Of a stretch of DNA of 64,000 nucleotides, positions 17,742-27,085 are shown in pieces. This DNA comes from Candidatus Rhodoferax randersensis. Its GTDB lineage: Bacteria; Pseudomonadota; Gammaproteobacteria; Burkholderiales; Burkholderiaceae_C. Location: assembly GCA_016718155.1 (NCBI GenBank), contig JADKEH010000006.1:248001-312000 (forward strand). The letters are read 5' to 3'. Under the pieces are notes generated by a model. It searched no databases. It saw only the letters and a list, made by a program, of their open reading frames with translations, and was not told where the DNA came from. Both the position numbers and the translations under genes were made by a program. How positions within the stretch are numbered: the stretch's first letter is position 1; the number at the start of each line of letters is the position of its first letter.

Positions 17742-19316
17742 ATGAAAAAACTATTTGCTTCACTCACCCTGGGGCTCAGCCTGATGGGCGTTGGCACCTT
17801 CGCGGTGGCCCAGGCTCCCGCTGCGGCGCCAGTGGCGGCTGCCGCGTCAGATGCAAAACCAGCCGAAGCCAGTGTGCCCGCAGCCAGCGCCGCGCTCGCA
17901 CCGGCCCCGGCCCCGGCCGTCGCCGCGCCCGCCGCTGCGGCCGCACCCGCGCCGGGGGCACCAGCCGCCGCAGCGCCGCCCAAAGTCGACAAGGGCGACA
18001 CCGCCTGGATGATGGTCTCCACGCTGCTGGTCATCCTGATGACCGTGCCGGGCCTGGCGCTGTTCTATGGCGGCCTGGTGCGCAGCAAGAACATGCTGTC
18101 GGTGCTGATGCAGGTGTTTGTCACCTTCTCGATGATCGTGGTGTTGTGGTTCCTGTATGGCTACAGCCTGGCGTTCACCGAGGGCAACGCCTTCATTGGT
18201 GGCTTCGATCGCCTGTTCATGAAGGGCATCTGGGACAACGCCGCAGGCACCTTCGCCGCGGGGGCCACTTTCAGCAAGGGCGTGCCCATGCACGAGATCG
18301 TGTTTGCCGCGTTCCAGGCGACCTTTGCCGGCATCACCTGCGCCCTGATCGTCGGCGCGTTTGCGGAGCGCATGAAGTTCTCAGCCGTATTGATGTTCAT
18401 GGTGCTGTGGTTCACCTTCAGTTACGCGCCGATCGCGCACATGGTGTGGTTCTGGATGGGGCCTGATGCCTACTCGGCCAAGGATCTGGTTGACGGGCTC
18501 AACGCCAAGGCCGGCTACATCTGGCAGACCGGCGCGCTGGACTTTGCCGGCGGCACCGTGGTGCACATCAACGCCGCCGTGGCGGGCCTGGTGGGCGCCT
18601 ACATGCTGGGCAAGCGCATCGGCTACGGCAAGGAAGCCATGGCGCCCCACAGCCTGACCCTGACCATGGTCGGTGCCTCACTGCTGTGGGTGGGCTGGTT
18701 TGGCTTCAACGCCGGCTCGGCGCTGGAAGCCAATGGTTTTGCGGCCCTGGCCTTCATCAACACCTTTGGCGCCACGGCGGCAGCGGTGCTGGCCTGGTGC
18801 ATCGGTGAAGCGTTGATGAAGGGCAAGGCCTCCATGCTGGGTGCGGCGTCTGGCGCCGTGGCAGGTCTGGTGGCGATCACGCCGGCCGCTGGCAACGTGG
18901 GCATTGGCGGCGCGCTGGCCATCGGTGCGATTGGCGGCTTCGCTTGCCTTTGGGGTGTCAACGGTCTCAAGCGCATGCTCGGCGCCGATGACTCGCTCGA
19001 CGTCTTTGGTGTGCACGGCATTGGCGGGATCGTGGGTGCGCTGCTGACGGGTGTGTTCAATTCGCCCGCCCTGGGCGGCCCCGGCTACGTGGCGGACTGG
19101 GTGACAGCCACCATGGTGACCGCAGCGGACTACTCGATTGCGTCCCAAGTGTGGGTGCAAGCCAAGGCCGTCCTGATGACCGTCGTCTGGTCAGGCGTGG
19201 TGTCGGTGGTGGCGTACAAGCTGGTTGACTTGACAGTGGGCCTGCGTGTCAGCGAAGAAGACGAGCGCGAAGGTCTGGACATCACCTCGCACGGCGAGAC
19301 GGCCTACAGCCGTTGA
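17742..19316 (+). CDS. amtB: Ammonium transporter AmtB
   Basis: A 524-residue protein with a cleavable-type signal peptide (MKKLFASLTLGLSLMGVGTF), an Ala/Pro-rich stretch (about 25-85), then eleven transmembrane helices of the Amt/Rh family. Family segments include GGLVRSKNMLSVLMQ, FAGGTVVHINAAVAGL and VFGVHGIGGIVGALLTG (the twin-histidine region). It conducts ammonium as a trimer and binds GlnK. The start at 17742 follows GAGAA and gives a signal peptide; the frame is open 51 codons further into glnK, which is not credible. The Ala/Pro-rich periplasmic extension is longer than in E. coli AmtB but common in betaproteobacteria. Confidence 0.94.
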   Translation: MKKLFASLTLGLSLMGVGTFAVAQAPAAAPVAAAASDAKPAEASVPAASAALAPAPAPAVAAPAAAAAPAPGAPAAAAPPKVDKGDTAWMMVSTLLVILMTVPGLALFYGGLVRSKNMLSVLMQVFVTFSMIVVLWFLYGYSLAFTEGNAFIGGFDRLFMKGIWDNAAGTFAAGATFSKGVPMHEIVFAAFQATFAGITCALIVGAFAERMKFSAVLMFMVLWFTFSYAPIAHMVWFWMGPDAYSAKDLVDGLNAKAGYIWQTGALDFAGGTVVHINAAVAGLVGAYMLGKRIGYGKEAMAPHSLTLTMVGASLLWVGWFGFNAGSALEANGFAALAFINTFGATAAAVLAWCIGEALMKGKASMLGAASGAVAGLVAITPAAGNVGIGGALAIGAIGGFACLWGVNGLKRMLGADDSLDVFGVHGIGGIVGALLTGVFNSPALGGPGYVADWVTATMVTAADYSIASQVWVQAKAVLMTVVWSGVVSVVAYKLVDLTVGLRVSEEDEREGLDITSHGETAYSR

Positions 19317-19378
19317 TAACTTCGCCGCGGGTGAACCGCGGTGCAACAGGAACGGGGTGTCTACGTGACATCCTAAAT

Positions 19379-19420
19379 AAAGGCTCGTACGAACCACTGA
19401 AGTTCGTGCGAGCCTTTTGC
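19379..19420 (+). terminator. Rho-independent terminator after amtB
   Basis: A 16-base stem (AAAGGCTCGTACGAAC pairing with GTTCGTGCGAGCCTTT, one G-U pair) with a 7-base loop ends in TTTT. It closes the porin-glnK-amtB operon. Confidence 0.85.
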
Positions 19421-19462
19421 GTTGGGCGCTCGGCCGGGGGGGCTACCCGGCGGCCATCGACG

Positions 19463-19735
19463 TCAAGGCTTCTCGACGATCAGTCCCATGATGCGGCGCA
19501 CCAGTGGCTGCACCAGCAGCAGGGCCGGAAACGCCACCATCCAGGACAGCAGCCAGGCACCCATCCAGACCTGAAACAGGCCGTCAACCAGGCCCAGGCT
19601 ACGCACGGTACTGATCAGCGACACCAGGAATGTCATGAAGAACGACAGCAGCAGCGGCATCACCAGGTGGGTGTAGCGCGCCGGAATTTTGGGCCAACTG
19701 CGGTGGTCTCGGGTCGGCCGGTTCTCGGGGTCCAT
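19463..19735 (-). CDS. DUF2798 small membrane protein
   Basis: A 90-residue protein with two transmembrane helices (about 23-45 and 54-78). It matches the DUF2798 pattern: basic N-terminus, VMPLLLSFFMTFLVSLIST, then WMGAWLLSWMVAFPALL. The function is unknown. It is divergent from the cupin gene, 69 bases away, and convergent with amtB. Confidence 0.75.
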   Translation of the reverse strand: MDPENRPTRDHRSWPKIPARYTHLVMPLLLSFFMTFLVSLISTVRSLGLVDGLFQVWMGAWLLSWMVAFPALLLVQPLVRRIMGLIVEKP

Positions 19736-19804
19736 GGGGTGTGTCAGTCGGGTTGGAGTGGGCTGCGCAGGCAGGTGCCAATTCTAGTTTGATAGCATCG
19801 CGCC

Positions 19805-20170
19805 ATGAGCGAGAGCCTGATTAAACTCACTGCCTTGCCCGGTGGTACGCCGGACATTGACTACCCCAGACCCGAACGCTTGCTGGTGGGCAACCCCAAG
19901 CGCGAAACCTGGAATCGGGTGCAGGCTTTGGTGGACAAGGGCACGGTGTATTGCGGCGTCTGGCGCTGCGAGCCCGGCAAGTGGCGTATCCAGATGGGAC
20001 CGACTGAGCAGGAGCTGTTCACCGTCCTGAACGGGCGTTGCCGTCTGCACGCGCCGGATGGCTCGTTTGAAGAAGCCGGCCCCGGCGAGGCGATCTACAT
20101 CGCGCCCGGATTCGAAGGCGCCTTCGAGGTCCTGGAGACGCTGACAAAGACCTACATGATCATCGACTGA
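19805..20170 (+). CDS. Cupin domain protein
   Basis: A 121-residue single cupin barrel of the DUF861/EutQ-like type. Cupin motif 1 is degenerate (GPTEQELFTVLNGRCRL) and motif 2 is PGEAIYIAPGFEGAFEV. The usual metal histidines are largely missing, which suggests a structural or non-metal role or binding of a small organic ligand. It precedes the aldose epimerase by 121 bases on the same strand; a shared role in sugar metabolism is only inference. Confidence 0.75.
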   Translation: MSESLIKLTALPGGTPDIDYPRPERLLVGNPKRETWNRVQALVDKGTVYCGVWRCEPGKWRIQMGPTEQELFTVLNGRCRLHAPDGSFEEAGPGEAIYIAPGFEGAFEVLETLTKTYMIID

Positions 20171-20291
20171 TCAAACGGGTTCATCGAACCGGCCGCCCGG
20201 GTTCGTAACCTGGTCGAAACTGCATGGGGGCCGGTCTGGCCGACTGGGTGCCGCGCTAGCGGGCACAATTCCTTCCTGGAGATTCCACACC

Positions 20292-21170
20292 ATGACCACA
20301 TCCCTGCTTCTTGCCAGCGACGCCCTGCGTTGCGAGATCGCGCCCGCGCTGGGCGGTGCCATCGCCGGACTCTGGCTCGGCCAGACACCCGTGCTGCGCA
20401 GCACCCCGGCGGCGACCCTGACCTCGGTGCGCCATGCGGGCAGCTATCCGCTGGTGCCCTTCTCCAACCGGGTCGGCCACGGCAGTTTGCGCTGGGCCGG
20501 TACCGATCACCCCCTGGTGGTGCCCGAGGGCTTTGAGCCGCATGCCATTCACGGCGTGGGCTGGCTGCGGCCCTGGAGCGTGCTGGAAGCCAGCGAACAG
20601 TTCGCTCTGCTGTCCTTCGAGCACCAGGCCGATGAAAGCTGGCCCTTTGCCTTTGATGCCTCGCAGGCCTTTCGCCTGAGCGGCCATGAACTGGAGTTGA
20701 CCCTGAGCATCACCAACCAGTCGGCCGTGGCGGCACCCGTGGGGCTGGGCTGGCACCCTTACTTTGTCAAGCGCTCCGATACGCACGTGCGCTTTGAAGC
20801 CAGCGGGCGCTGGGAGATGGGGGATGACAAACTGCCGACGCGCCGCACCGCCAGCCCGGGCCTGGACCATGACTGCCAGGGACTCGATGTCGACCACTGC
20901 TTTGACGGCTGGCGTGGTGCCTTGCACCTGACCGACGCGCTGCTGCACACCACGGTGCGCTCCAGCCTGCGTTATGTGGTGGTCTACACCAATGCCAGCC
21001 GCGACTATGTGGCGGTGGAGCCGGTCAGCCACGTCAACAACGCCATCAATCTGCTGGAGCAGGGCGGCGCCAGCGCGTCCGAGTTGGGCGTGTGCGTGCT
21101 GCAACCCGGCGCGTCGATGTCGGCCGAGATGAGCATTCGCGTCGAGCGTGCCCCGAAGGCATTCCCATGA
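20292..21170 (+). CDS. Aldose 1-epimerase (mutarotase) family protein
   Basis: A 292-residue galactose-mutarotase-like beta-sandwich. Family segments are YPLVPFSNRV (about 56-65), the catalytic-type histidine in AIHGVGWLRPW (near 90) and LGWHPYF near 152, with the region around VAVEPVSHVNNA near 240 carrying the catalytic glutamate. It should interconvert alpha and beta aldose anomers. Its stop overlaps the next start (ATGA), so it is coupled to the SMP-30 lactonase, a plausible pairing for an aldose-oxidising pathway. Confidence 0.87.
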   Translation: MTTSLLLASDALRCEIAPALGGAIAGLWLGQTPVLRSTPAATLTSVRHAGSYPLVPFSNRVGHGSLRWAGTDHPLVVPEGFEPHAIHGVGWLRPWSVLEASEQFALLSFEHQADESWPFAFDASQAFRLSGHELELTLSITNQSAVAAPVGLGWHPYFVKRSDTHVRFEASGRWEMGDDKLPTRRTASPGLDHDCQGLDVDHCFDGWRGALHLTDALLHTTVRSSLRYVVVYTNASRDYVAVEPVSHVNNAINLLEQGGASASELGVCVLQPGASMSAEMSIRVERAPKAFP

Positions 21171-22093
21171 CTTGGCAAGGCGTCACCACCACGCCCAATC
21201 AGTTGGGGGAGTCGCCCTTCTGGCACCCGCACGAGCAGATGCTTTACTGGGTCGACATCGCTGGCAAGAAGATCCTGCGCTGCAAGGTTGCAATGGGCAC
21301 GGTCGACACCTGGCCGATGGCCGCGCCGCACGACCTGGAGCCCGGCTGCATCGCGCCGGCCCTGGGCGGCGGGCTGGTGATGGGCCTGCGCGATGGCGTC
21401 TACCGCGCTCGCCAGTGGGGCGCAGAACTGAGTAGCCTTTACAAGTTCACCCATGACAACGCCATCACCCGTGCCAACGATGGCAAGTGCGATGTGCAGG
21501 GCCGCTTCTGGGTCGGCTCGGTGGACGAGTCCAGGGCGCACTCGGGCGCCGAACTGATCTCCTTGGACTGTCGTCCGCCGGGGCCTGTCACGGTCGTACG
21601 TCAGGCCGGTGGCGCCCTGACCGGCAATGGTCTGGCCTGGTCGCCCGACAACCAGACCGTGTACTGGTCGGACACCCCGCGTCATGTCATCTACGTCTGG
21701 GATTGGGATGCCACCACCAATGTGATGAGCAAGCAGCGCGTGTTTCAGCGCTTTGATCCCAAGCCGAGCGGCTGGCAGCCGGGCATGCCAGGTTATCGTG
21801 GCCGCCCGGATGGCGCGGCGGTCGATGTACTGGGTAACTACTGGGTGGCCATGTACGAGGGTGCGCGGCTGCTGAAATTTGCGCCCACTGGCGAGCTGCT
21901 CGCCGACATCGCTACTCCGATGCAGTGCCCCACCATGCCGTGTTTTGGTGGCGATGACTTCAGGACCTTGTACCTGACCTCGGTCAGCAAGGAGCGCAGC
22001 GCGCACGAGCTGGCGGCGCTGCCGCTCTCGGGTTGCGTCGTCTCCATGCGGGTGGAGGTGCCTGGCTTGCCGGTGAACTTCTTCCAAGACTGA
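21167..22093 (+). CDS. SMP-30/gluconolactonase family lactonase
   Basis: A 308-residue six-bladed propeller. LGESPFWHPHEQMLYWVDI holds the metal-binding glutamate (E15), and later metal-site segments are NDGKCDVQGRFWVGS and NGLAWSPDNQTVYWSDT. The start at 21167 forms ATGA with the epimerase stop. It should hydrolyse a sugar lactone to the aldonic acid. With the mutarotase it could serve a non-phosphorylative sugar oxidation route; no sugar dehydrogenase or transporter is in the window. Confidence 0.88.
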   Translation: MTWQGVTTTPNQLGESPFWHPHEQMLYWVDIAGKKILRCKVAMGTVDTWPMAAPHDLEPGCIAPALGGGLVMGLRDGVYRARQWGAELSSLYKFTHDNAITRANDGKCDVQGRFWVGSVDESRAHSGAELISLDCRPPGPVTVVRQAGGALTGNGLAWSPDNQTVYWSDTPRHVIYVWDWDATTNVMSKQRVFQRFDPKPSGWQPGMPGYRGRPDGAAVDVLGNYWVAMYEGARLLKFAPTGELLADIATPMQCPTMPCFGGDDFRTLYLTSVSKERSAHELAALPLSGCVVSMRVEVPGLPVNFFQD

Positions 22094-22145
22094 GACCTTG
22101 CGGGACAGACCGCAGCCGCGAAGTGGCAAGCTCTGTCCTCAAGTG
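22092..22145. repeat. GGACAGACC...GCTCTGTCC palindromic repeat, copy 1
   Basis: GAGACCTTGCGGGACAGACC pairs imperfectly with AGCTCTGTCCTCAAGTGA. It starts at the SMP-30 stop codon. Relatives lie at 27007, 38403, 54466 and 56021. Confidence 0.8.
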
Positions 22146-22247
22146 ACCAGGGATGTTCTTGCGAGTGGTGCGGGCCGCGTAATTTCTCAAACAAAGCGCA
22201 TTCAAAAAATTCAATCTGGCCTGGGCGTTGAACGCTACGATGCAAGC

Positions 22248-23372
22248 ATGGATACCGCTCTCGCCCAACTTACCGACCAAATCCGCCAGGCCAGCGCTGA
22301 CCGCCAGACTCTGAGCATTCGGGGTGGCGGCAGCAAGGATTTCTACGGACACCCATCGACCGGGGAGCGGATGGACACCACGCCCCTGCGTGGCATCGTC
22401 AGCTACGAGCCGACCGAGCTGGTTGTCACCGTGCGCGCCGGCACGCCGCTGGCCGAGTTGGAGGCGACGCTGGCCGAGCGCAAGCAGTGTCTGGCCTTTG
22501 AGCCGCCGCACTACCACTATGCGGGCGGCCAGGCCACCGTTGGCGGCATGGTGGCAGCCGGCTTGAGCGGGCCGGCACGCGCCAGCGTCGGGGCCGTGCG
22601 TGACTACGTGCTGGGCGTGAAGCTGATCAATGGACGTGCCGAGCACCTGACTTTTGGTGGCCAGGTCATGAAGAACGTGGCCGGCTACGACGTCTCGCGT
22701 TTGATGGTCGGCTCCATGGGGGTGCTGGGTGTGATTACGGAAGTCTCGCTCAAGGTGTTGCCGGTTGCGCCGGCCGAAGCCACGCTGGTGTTTGAGCTGG
22801 ACCAGGCCCAAGCCCTGGCCCAGTTGCACCGCTGGGGCGCGCAGCCCTTGCCGCTCAATGCCAGTTGCTGGGTCAAGGATGTCGACAAGAGCCTGCTGTT
22901 TGTGCGGCTACGTGGCGCCGTGGCGGCGGTGGCCTCGGCCGTGACGCGCATGACACGCGACGTGCAGGGTCACCCAATGGACAAGACGCAGGCCAGGGCC
23001 GACTGGCAGGCCTGTCGCGATCACCGCCTGCCGTTCTTTGTGGAGCCTAGCGATGCAGCTCCGGATTTGTGGCGCCTGAGCCTGCCTCAAACCGCGCCCG
23101 CGCTGGACCTGCCGTGGGCGCAATTCATGGAGTGGCACGGCGCCCAGCGCTGGGTGCGGGCGCCTGCGGCGGCCGGCGCCGGCCTGCGTGAGCTGGCCGC
23201 CCGTTATGGGGGTAGCGCTACACTTTTTGTAGCTTCCCAGGTAGATGAAGTGCAGTTCGAGGCGCGATTTAGTCCTCTCGCTCCGGCACTCAAGTTGATC
23301 CACGAGCGTCTCAAGGCCGAGTTCGATCCGGCTGGCATTTTCGATCCCGGTCGGCTGGTCGCGGAGTTCTGA
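22248..23372 (+). CDS. glcE: Glycolate oxidase FAD-binding subunit GlcE
   Basis: A 374-residue FAD-linked oxidase subunit. The FAD_binding_4 fold includes SIRGGGSKDFYG near 25, GGQATVGGMVAAGLSGPARAS near 93 and GYDVSRLMVGSMG near 145. With GlcF and GlcD it oxidises glycolate to glyoxylate. The start at 22248 was chosen because upstream sequence is repeat DNA. The stop overlaps the glcF start by one base (TGATG). glcD is not adjacent. A short palindrome (GCTACACTTTTTGTAGC, near 23217) is read in frame near residue 325 as part of GSATLFVASQ. Confidence 0.9.
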   Translation: MDTALAQLTDQIRQASADRQTLSIRGGGSKDFYGHPSTGERMDTTPLRGIVSYEPTELVVTVRAGTPLAELEATLAERKQCLAFEPPHYHYAGGQATVGGMVAAGLSGPARASVGAVRDYVLGVKLINGRAEHLTFGGQVMKNVAGYDVSRLMVGSMGVLGVITEVSLKVLPVAPAEATLVFELDQAQALAQLHRWGAQPLPLNASCWVKDVDKSLLFVRLRGAVAAVASAVTRMTRDVQGHPMDKTQARADWQACRDHRLPFFVEPSDAAPDLWRLSLPQTAPALDLPWAQFMEWHGAQRWVRAPAAAGAGLRELAARYGGSATLFVASQVDEVQFEARFSPLAPALKLIHERLKAEFDPAGIFDPGRLVAEF

Positions 23373-24685
23373 TGCACACCCATCTCGCCCCCGAGTACCA
23401 AGGCACGCCAGACGGTCAGGCGGCTCAGGCCTTGCTGAGCAAGTGCGTGCATTGCGGCTTTTGCACTGCCACCTGTCCCACCTACCAGTTGCTGGGCGAT
23501 GAGCTGGACGGGCCGCGTGGGCGCATCTACCTGATCAAGCAAGTGCTTGAAGGCGCCGAACCAAGCGCCAAGACGCAGTTGCACCTGGACCGCTGCCTGA
23601 CCTGCCGCAACTGCGAGACCACCTGTCCGTCCGGCGTCGAATACGGCCACCTGCTCGATATCGGCCGCAAGCTGGTGGATGCCAAGGTGCCACGCCCGCT
23701 GCCCGAGCGGGCGCTGCGCTGGGCGCTCAAGGAGGGGCTGCCTTCGCCCTTGTTCGGCCCGGCCATGAAGCTGGGCCAGTTGGTGCGCCCCCTGATGCCG
23801 GCAGCGCTCAAGAGCAAGGTGCCGCCCAAGCAGCAGGCCGGGGCCTGGCCGACGCGCCTGCATGCGCGCAAGGTGCTGATGCTGGCCGGTTGCGTACAGC
23901 CCGCCATGATGCCCAATATCAACACCGCCACCGCGCGCGTGCTCGACGCCATGGGGGTGCAGACGCTGATCGCACAGGGTGGGGGGTGCTGCGGCGCGGT
24001 CAAGTACCACCTCAACGATCAGGACGGTGGCAAGGCCGAGATGCGGGCCAACATCGACGCCTGGTGGCCTTACATCGACCCTGCTGTCAATGGTGCCACA
24101 CCGGTCGAGGCGATCATCATGAACGCCTCGGGCTGCGGCGTCACCGTCAAGGAGTATGGCCACATCCTGCAGGAGGATCCGCTTTACGCCGCCAAAGCCG
24201 CGCGAGTGGCTGAACTGACGGTGGACATCAGCGAGTGGCTCCCCGAGATGGTGCAGCAGTTCAGGAGTCGCCTGGCCGTCAAGGCTGGTTCACCCGGCGG
24301 CCGAATAGCGTTTCATCCGCCGTGCACGCTGCAGCATGGGCAGAAGCTGCGCGGGGGCGTGGAGACGCACCTGGGTCAACTAGGCTTTGAAGTCAAGGTC
24401 ACCGGATGCGAGTCGCACCTGTGCTGCGGTTCGGCCGGCACCTACTCGGTGCTCAACCCGAAGTTGTCCTATCAGTTGCGCGACCGCAAGCTTGGCCACC
24501 TGGACCAGACCTTCGAGGGCCAGAAGCCCGACAAAATTGTCTCGGCCAACATCGGCTGCATCACCCACTTGCAGAGTGGCACCGCCACGCCAGTGCGGCA
24601 CTGGATTGAAGTGCTCGATGAGGCGTTGCAGCGCAGCGCCGGGGCAGCCCGGCCGCCGCGGGCCCGCGAGGACGGGGGCTGGTGA
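23372..24685 (+). CDS. glcF: Glycolate oxidase iron-sulfur subunit GlcF
   Basis: A 437-residue protein with two 4Fe-4S clusters at the N-terminus (CVHCGFCTATCP near residue 26 and CLTCRNCETTCP near 75) and two CCG domains (GGGCCGAVKYHL near 205; ESHLCCGSAGTYS near 350). It should pass electrons from the glycolate oxidase flavin to the membrane quinone pool. It is translationally coupled to glcE. A GC-rich hairpin (24687-24712) separates it from the convergent gene at 24719 and may act as a weak terminator. Confidence 0.92.
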   Translation: MHTHLAPEYQGTPDGQAAQALLSKCVHCGFCTATCPTYQLLGDELDGPRGRIYLIKQVLEGAEPSAKTQLHLDRCLTCRNCETTCPSGVEYGHLLDIGRKLVDAKVPRPLPERALRWALKEGLPSPLFGPAMKLGQLVRPLMPAALKSKVPPKQQAGAWPTRLHARKVLMLAGCVQPAMMPNINTATARVLDAMGVQTLIAQGGGCCGAVKYHLNDQDGGKAEMRANIDAWWPYIDPAVNGATPVEAIIMNASGCGVTVKEYGHILQEDPLYAAKAARVAELTVDISEWLPEMVQQFRSRLAVKAGSPGGRIAFHPPCTLQHGQKLRGGVETHLGQLGFEVKVTGCESHLCCGSAGTYSVLNPKLSYQLRDRKLGHLDQTFEGQKPDKIVSANIGCITHLQSGTATPVRHWIEVLDEALQRSAGAARPPRAREDGGW

Positions 24686-24718
24686 CGACGGGGAGCGGTT
24701 TCGGCCCCCGTCAGGAGC

Positions 24719-26989
24719 TTAGGCGGTCTTGCTGGCGCGGGTGCTGGTCTTCTTCTTGGCGGCGGCCTTCGACGCCACCACCTTCTTGGCAGCCGCCTTC
24801 TTTGCCGGTGCTGGTCTGGCAGCGGTCTTGGCAACTGCCTTCACTCTCGCCGCTTTTGGTGCGGCGACTGGCCGCTTTTGGGCAGGCGCTTTCTTGGTCG
24901 CAACCTTCTTGGCCGCTGGTTTCGGCGCTATTGCAGCTGGCGCGGCCTTGACGCCGCTTGAGCCCTTCCAGGTCAGGCGGGCCTTCTTGGCCAGCGCCAC
25001 GACTTTGGCGATGTCCTTGTCGGTGAACACACCCTTGACGCCGGAGATGGCGGCCAGCTTCATGCCGTGTTTGAGACCGAGCTTGTAGATTTCCTTGACC
25101 TTTTCCCATTCGGTGTCGCGACCAATGGTGAAGACCTCAAAGCGGCCTTCGAGGGCCAGCACCACAGTCTCGGCCAGGCAGGCAAAAATCACGTTCTTGG
25201 GCAGGCCGATGCTCTTCATGTTGACCGGTGAGGGCAACTCGATCTCGCCTGATTCGATCACCAGCACATCGGGCCGCTTGGCGACTTCGGCCGCAGGCAG
25301 GTCCAGCGGGCGCGCCACGTCGGTGATGACGCAGCCGGGCTTGACCTTCATGATGTCCAGAATTTCCTTGCCCGCGCCCGAGGTCGAGGTGACGATCATG
25401 TCCATGTCGGCCAGCAAGTCGTTGTAGTTAATGGTGGTGAACACCTTGGCGGCAGGCGTCTCTTTCAGGATCGAGGCCTTGAGCTCATCGAGCTTGCTCA
25501 GGGTGCGCCCGGCCAGATAGACCTCATCAAAGGTCATGGCCAACAGCCGCGCGCTGACCGAACCAATCGAGCCGGAGGCACCAATCACCATGGTTTTGGC
25601 GGCCACGCGCCCGTCCTTGTTGACGCTGACCAGGCCCATGCGGCGCATGGCGTCGGCAGCGGCCCACAGCGCGCCCGAGGCCGAGTAGCTGTTGCCGGTG
25701 GTGATCGGGATGCTGGCGCGTCGCGCCACCGTCACGCCAGCGTCGCCCACCACCTTGGTGAAGGCGCCCAGGCCCATGATCTGTGCGCCCTTCTTCTCGG
25801 CCATGCGGGCCGCCAGCAGCAGGCGGCGGTAGGTGAACTCCGGGCTGCGCGAGAGCATCTCCTTGGGCGTGCCGCCCACCGAGATCAGCCAGCCTTCGGC
25901 TTCGGCGCCGGTGGGCGAGATGATGTTGTCCATCTTGCAGTACACAAACGGGGGCAGGTGGGCGGCGAACTTCTCCACCTGGTCCATCACGAACTTCGGA
26001 GTCGAATCCGGAATCGGGAAGCCCTTCTTGATGTAATCCTGGCTCAGCGGGTGCACCACAAAGGCAAAGCGGCGGATATTGCGGAACTTGCCGGTGGGGT
26101 GCAGCAGCCGCGGGGTGATCTTGAGTTCGTCCAGAATTTCTTCCAGGTCGTCGTCGGAGACTTCTTCCTGCCCCTTCTCCAGGGCGGCCAGAATCATGGC
26201 CTCCAGGGTATTGATACCCACCACCTTGTCGAACAACTTGGGCGACACATCCACCACCAGATTGACCTTGCACTTGGCAAAGAACGCCATGCGTTCATCG
26301 TCCACCGCCGAGGTAATGAGGGTTTTGCCAGCGAGGTTGCCGCCGGTGCCCACTGCCTTGATTTCGGCAAAGGTCCCCACCACCACATGCGACTTGGCCA
26401 CCGCCGCGCCGACACGGTTGGCTTTGAAGCCAGCCAGGGAGGCTTCGAGCAACTCGCCGGGGCGGCCACCGAGCATCAGCTCGGCGCCTTTGGCGTACAA
26501 CTCCAGTTGCTCCAGCGAGCCCAGCATGGTGGGCGTCCCGGTCTGGATCAAGGCGTCGGCAAAGCTCAGGTTCTTGGTGTAGTCGGACATGGCCACAGCC
26601 ATGTCGTAATTGCGCATGCCCGATAGAAACAGCACCAGGTTGTTGTTGAAGTAGTTGCCCAGTTCCTTTTGCACAAAACGCACGGCGCGAACCTGCAACA
26701 GGCGGCGCAGTGTGGCACCGGTGGTCACCGGCACGCGCGTGACCACGTTGAGCAAACGCTGGGTCTCCTTGTTGACCACGGTGCGCAAGCCCACCTGATA
26801 GTGGTCGCTGATTTCGCCCAAGCCAATGGCGTCGGCAAACGCCTGCTGACGGCGCATCAGCTCCCAGGCCTTGCCGGTGTCACCGTCGGCACCCAGGCGG
26901 CGCACCGAAAACTGCTGGCCCAAAAACTCGGTCTTGAACTCGAAATCCTGCTTCGACGAACCCAGCGTTACCGTTACTACCTTCTTCAT
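24719..26989 (-). CDS. Acyl-ACP reductase-like dehydrogenase with unknown N-terminal domain and histone H1-like Lys/Ala tail
   Basis: A 756-residue three-part protein. Residues 1 to about 305 form a domain I do not recognise. Residues about 306-675 resemble cyanobacterial long-chain acyl-ACP reductase (AAR): ALTGG-like ITTGNSYSAS at 429-438, NAD(P) loop GASGSIGS at 470-477, and IFACLAETVVLALEG at 601-615, whose C604 aligns with the acyl-accepting cysteine of cyanobacterial AAR (MFACFAEAI). The last ~80 residues are a Lys/Ala/Pro tail of PAAKK and KAAAKK repeats resembling histone H1/AlgP/PhaM tails. The likely reaction is reduction of a fatty acyl thioester to aldehyde. The start has AGGAG upstream. 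It lies 96 bases downstream of an iron alcohol dehydrogenase with a similar tail. Family assignment is by motif comparison from memory; the substrate is inferred. Confidence 0.75.
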   Translation of the reverse strand: MKKVVTVTLGSSKQDFEFKTEFLGQQFSVRRLGADGDTGKAWELMRRQQAFADAIGLGEISDHYQVGLRTVVNKETQRLLNVVTRVPVTTGATLRRLLQVRAVRFVQKELGNYFNNNLVLFLSGMRNYDMAVAMSDYTKNLSFADALIQTGTPTMLGSLEQLELYAKGAELMLGGRPGELLEASLAGFKANRVGAAVAKSHVVVGTFAEIKAVGTGGNLAGKTLITSAVDDERMAFFAKCKVNLVVDVSPKLFDKVVGINTLEAMILAALEKGQEEVSDDDLEEILDELKITPRLLHPTGKFRNIRRFAFVVHPLSQDYIKKGFPIPDSTPKFVMDQVEKFAAHLPPFVYCKMDNIISPTGAEAEGWLISVGGTPKEMLSRSPEFTYRRLLLAARMAEKKGAQIMGLGAFTKVVGDAGVTVARRASIPITTGNSYSASGALWAAADAMRRMGLVSVNKDGRVAAKTMVIGASGSIGSVSARLLAMTFDEVYLAGRTLSKLDELKASILKETPAAKVFTTINYNDLLADMDMIVTSTSGAGKEILDIMKVKPGCVITDVARPLDLPAAEVAKRPDVLVIESGEIELPSPVNMKSIGLPKNVIFACLAETVVLALEGRFEVFTIGRDTEWEKVKEIYKLGLKHGMKLAAISGVKGVFTDKDIAKVVALAKKARLTWKGSSGVKAAPAAIAPKPAAKKVATKKAPAQKRPVAAPKAARVKAVAKTAARPAPAKKAAAKKVVASKAAAKKKTSTRASKTA

Positions 26990-27006
26990 TGACGTGCTCC
27001 TGATGT

Positions 27007-27060
27007 TTTGCGGGACAGACCTTCAGCTCTGTCCTCAACCGATTGTTGGATATTGGCTGT
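27007..27060. repeat. GGACAGACC...GCTCTGTCC palindromic repeat, copy 2
   Basis: TTTGCGGGACAGACC, then AGCTCTGTCCTCAACCGATTG and GGATATTGGCTGT. It lies between the alcohol dehydrogenase and reductase genes, inside a probable operon. Confidence 0.78.
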
Positions 27061-27085
27061 TCACTTTGTTCTGCTTGCCGTTTAC

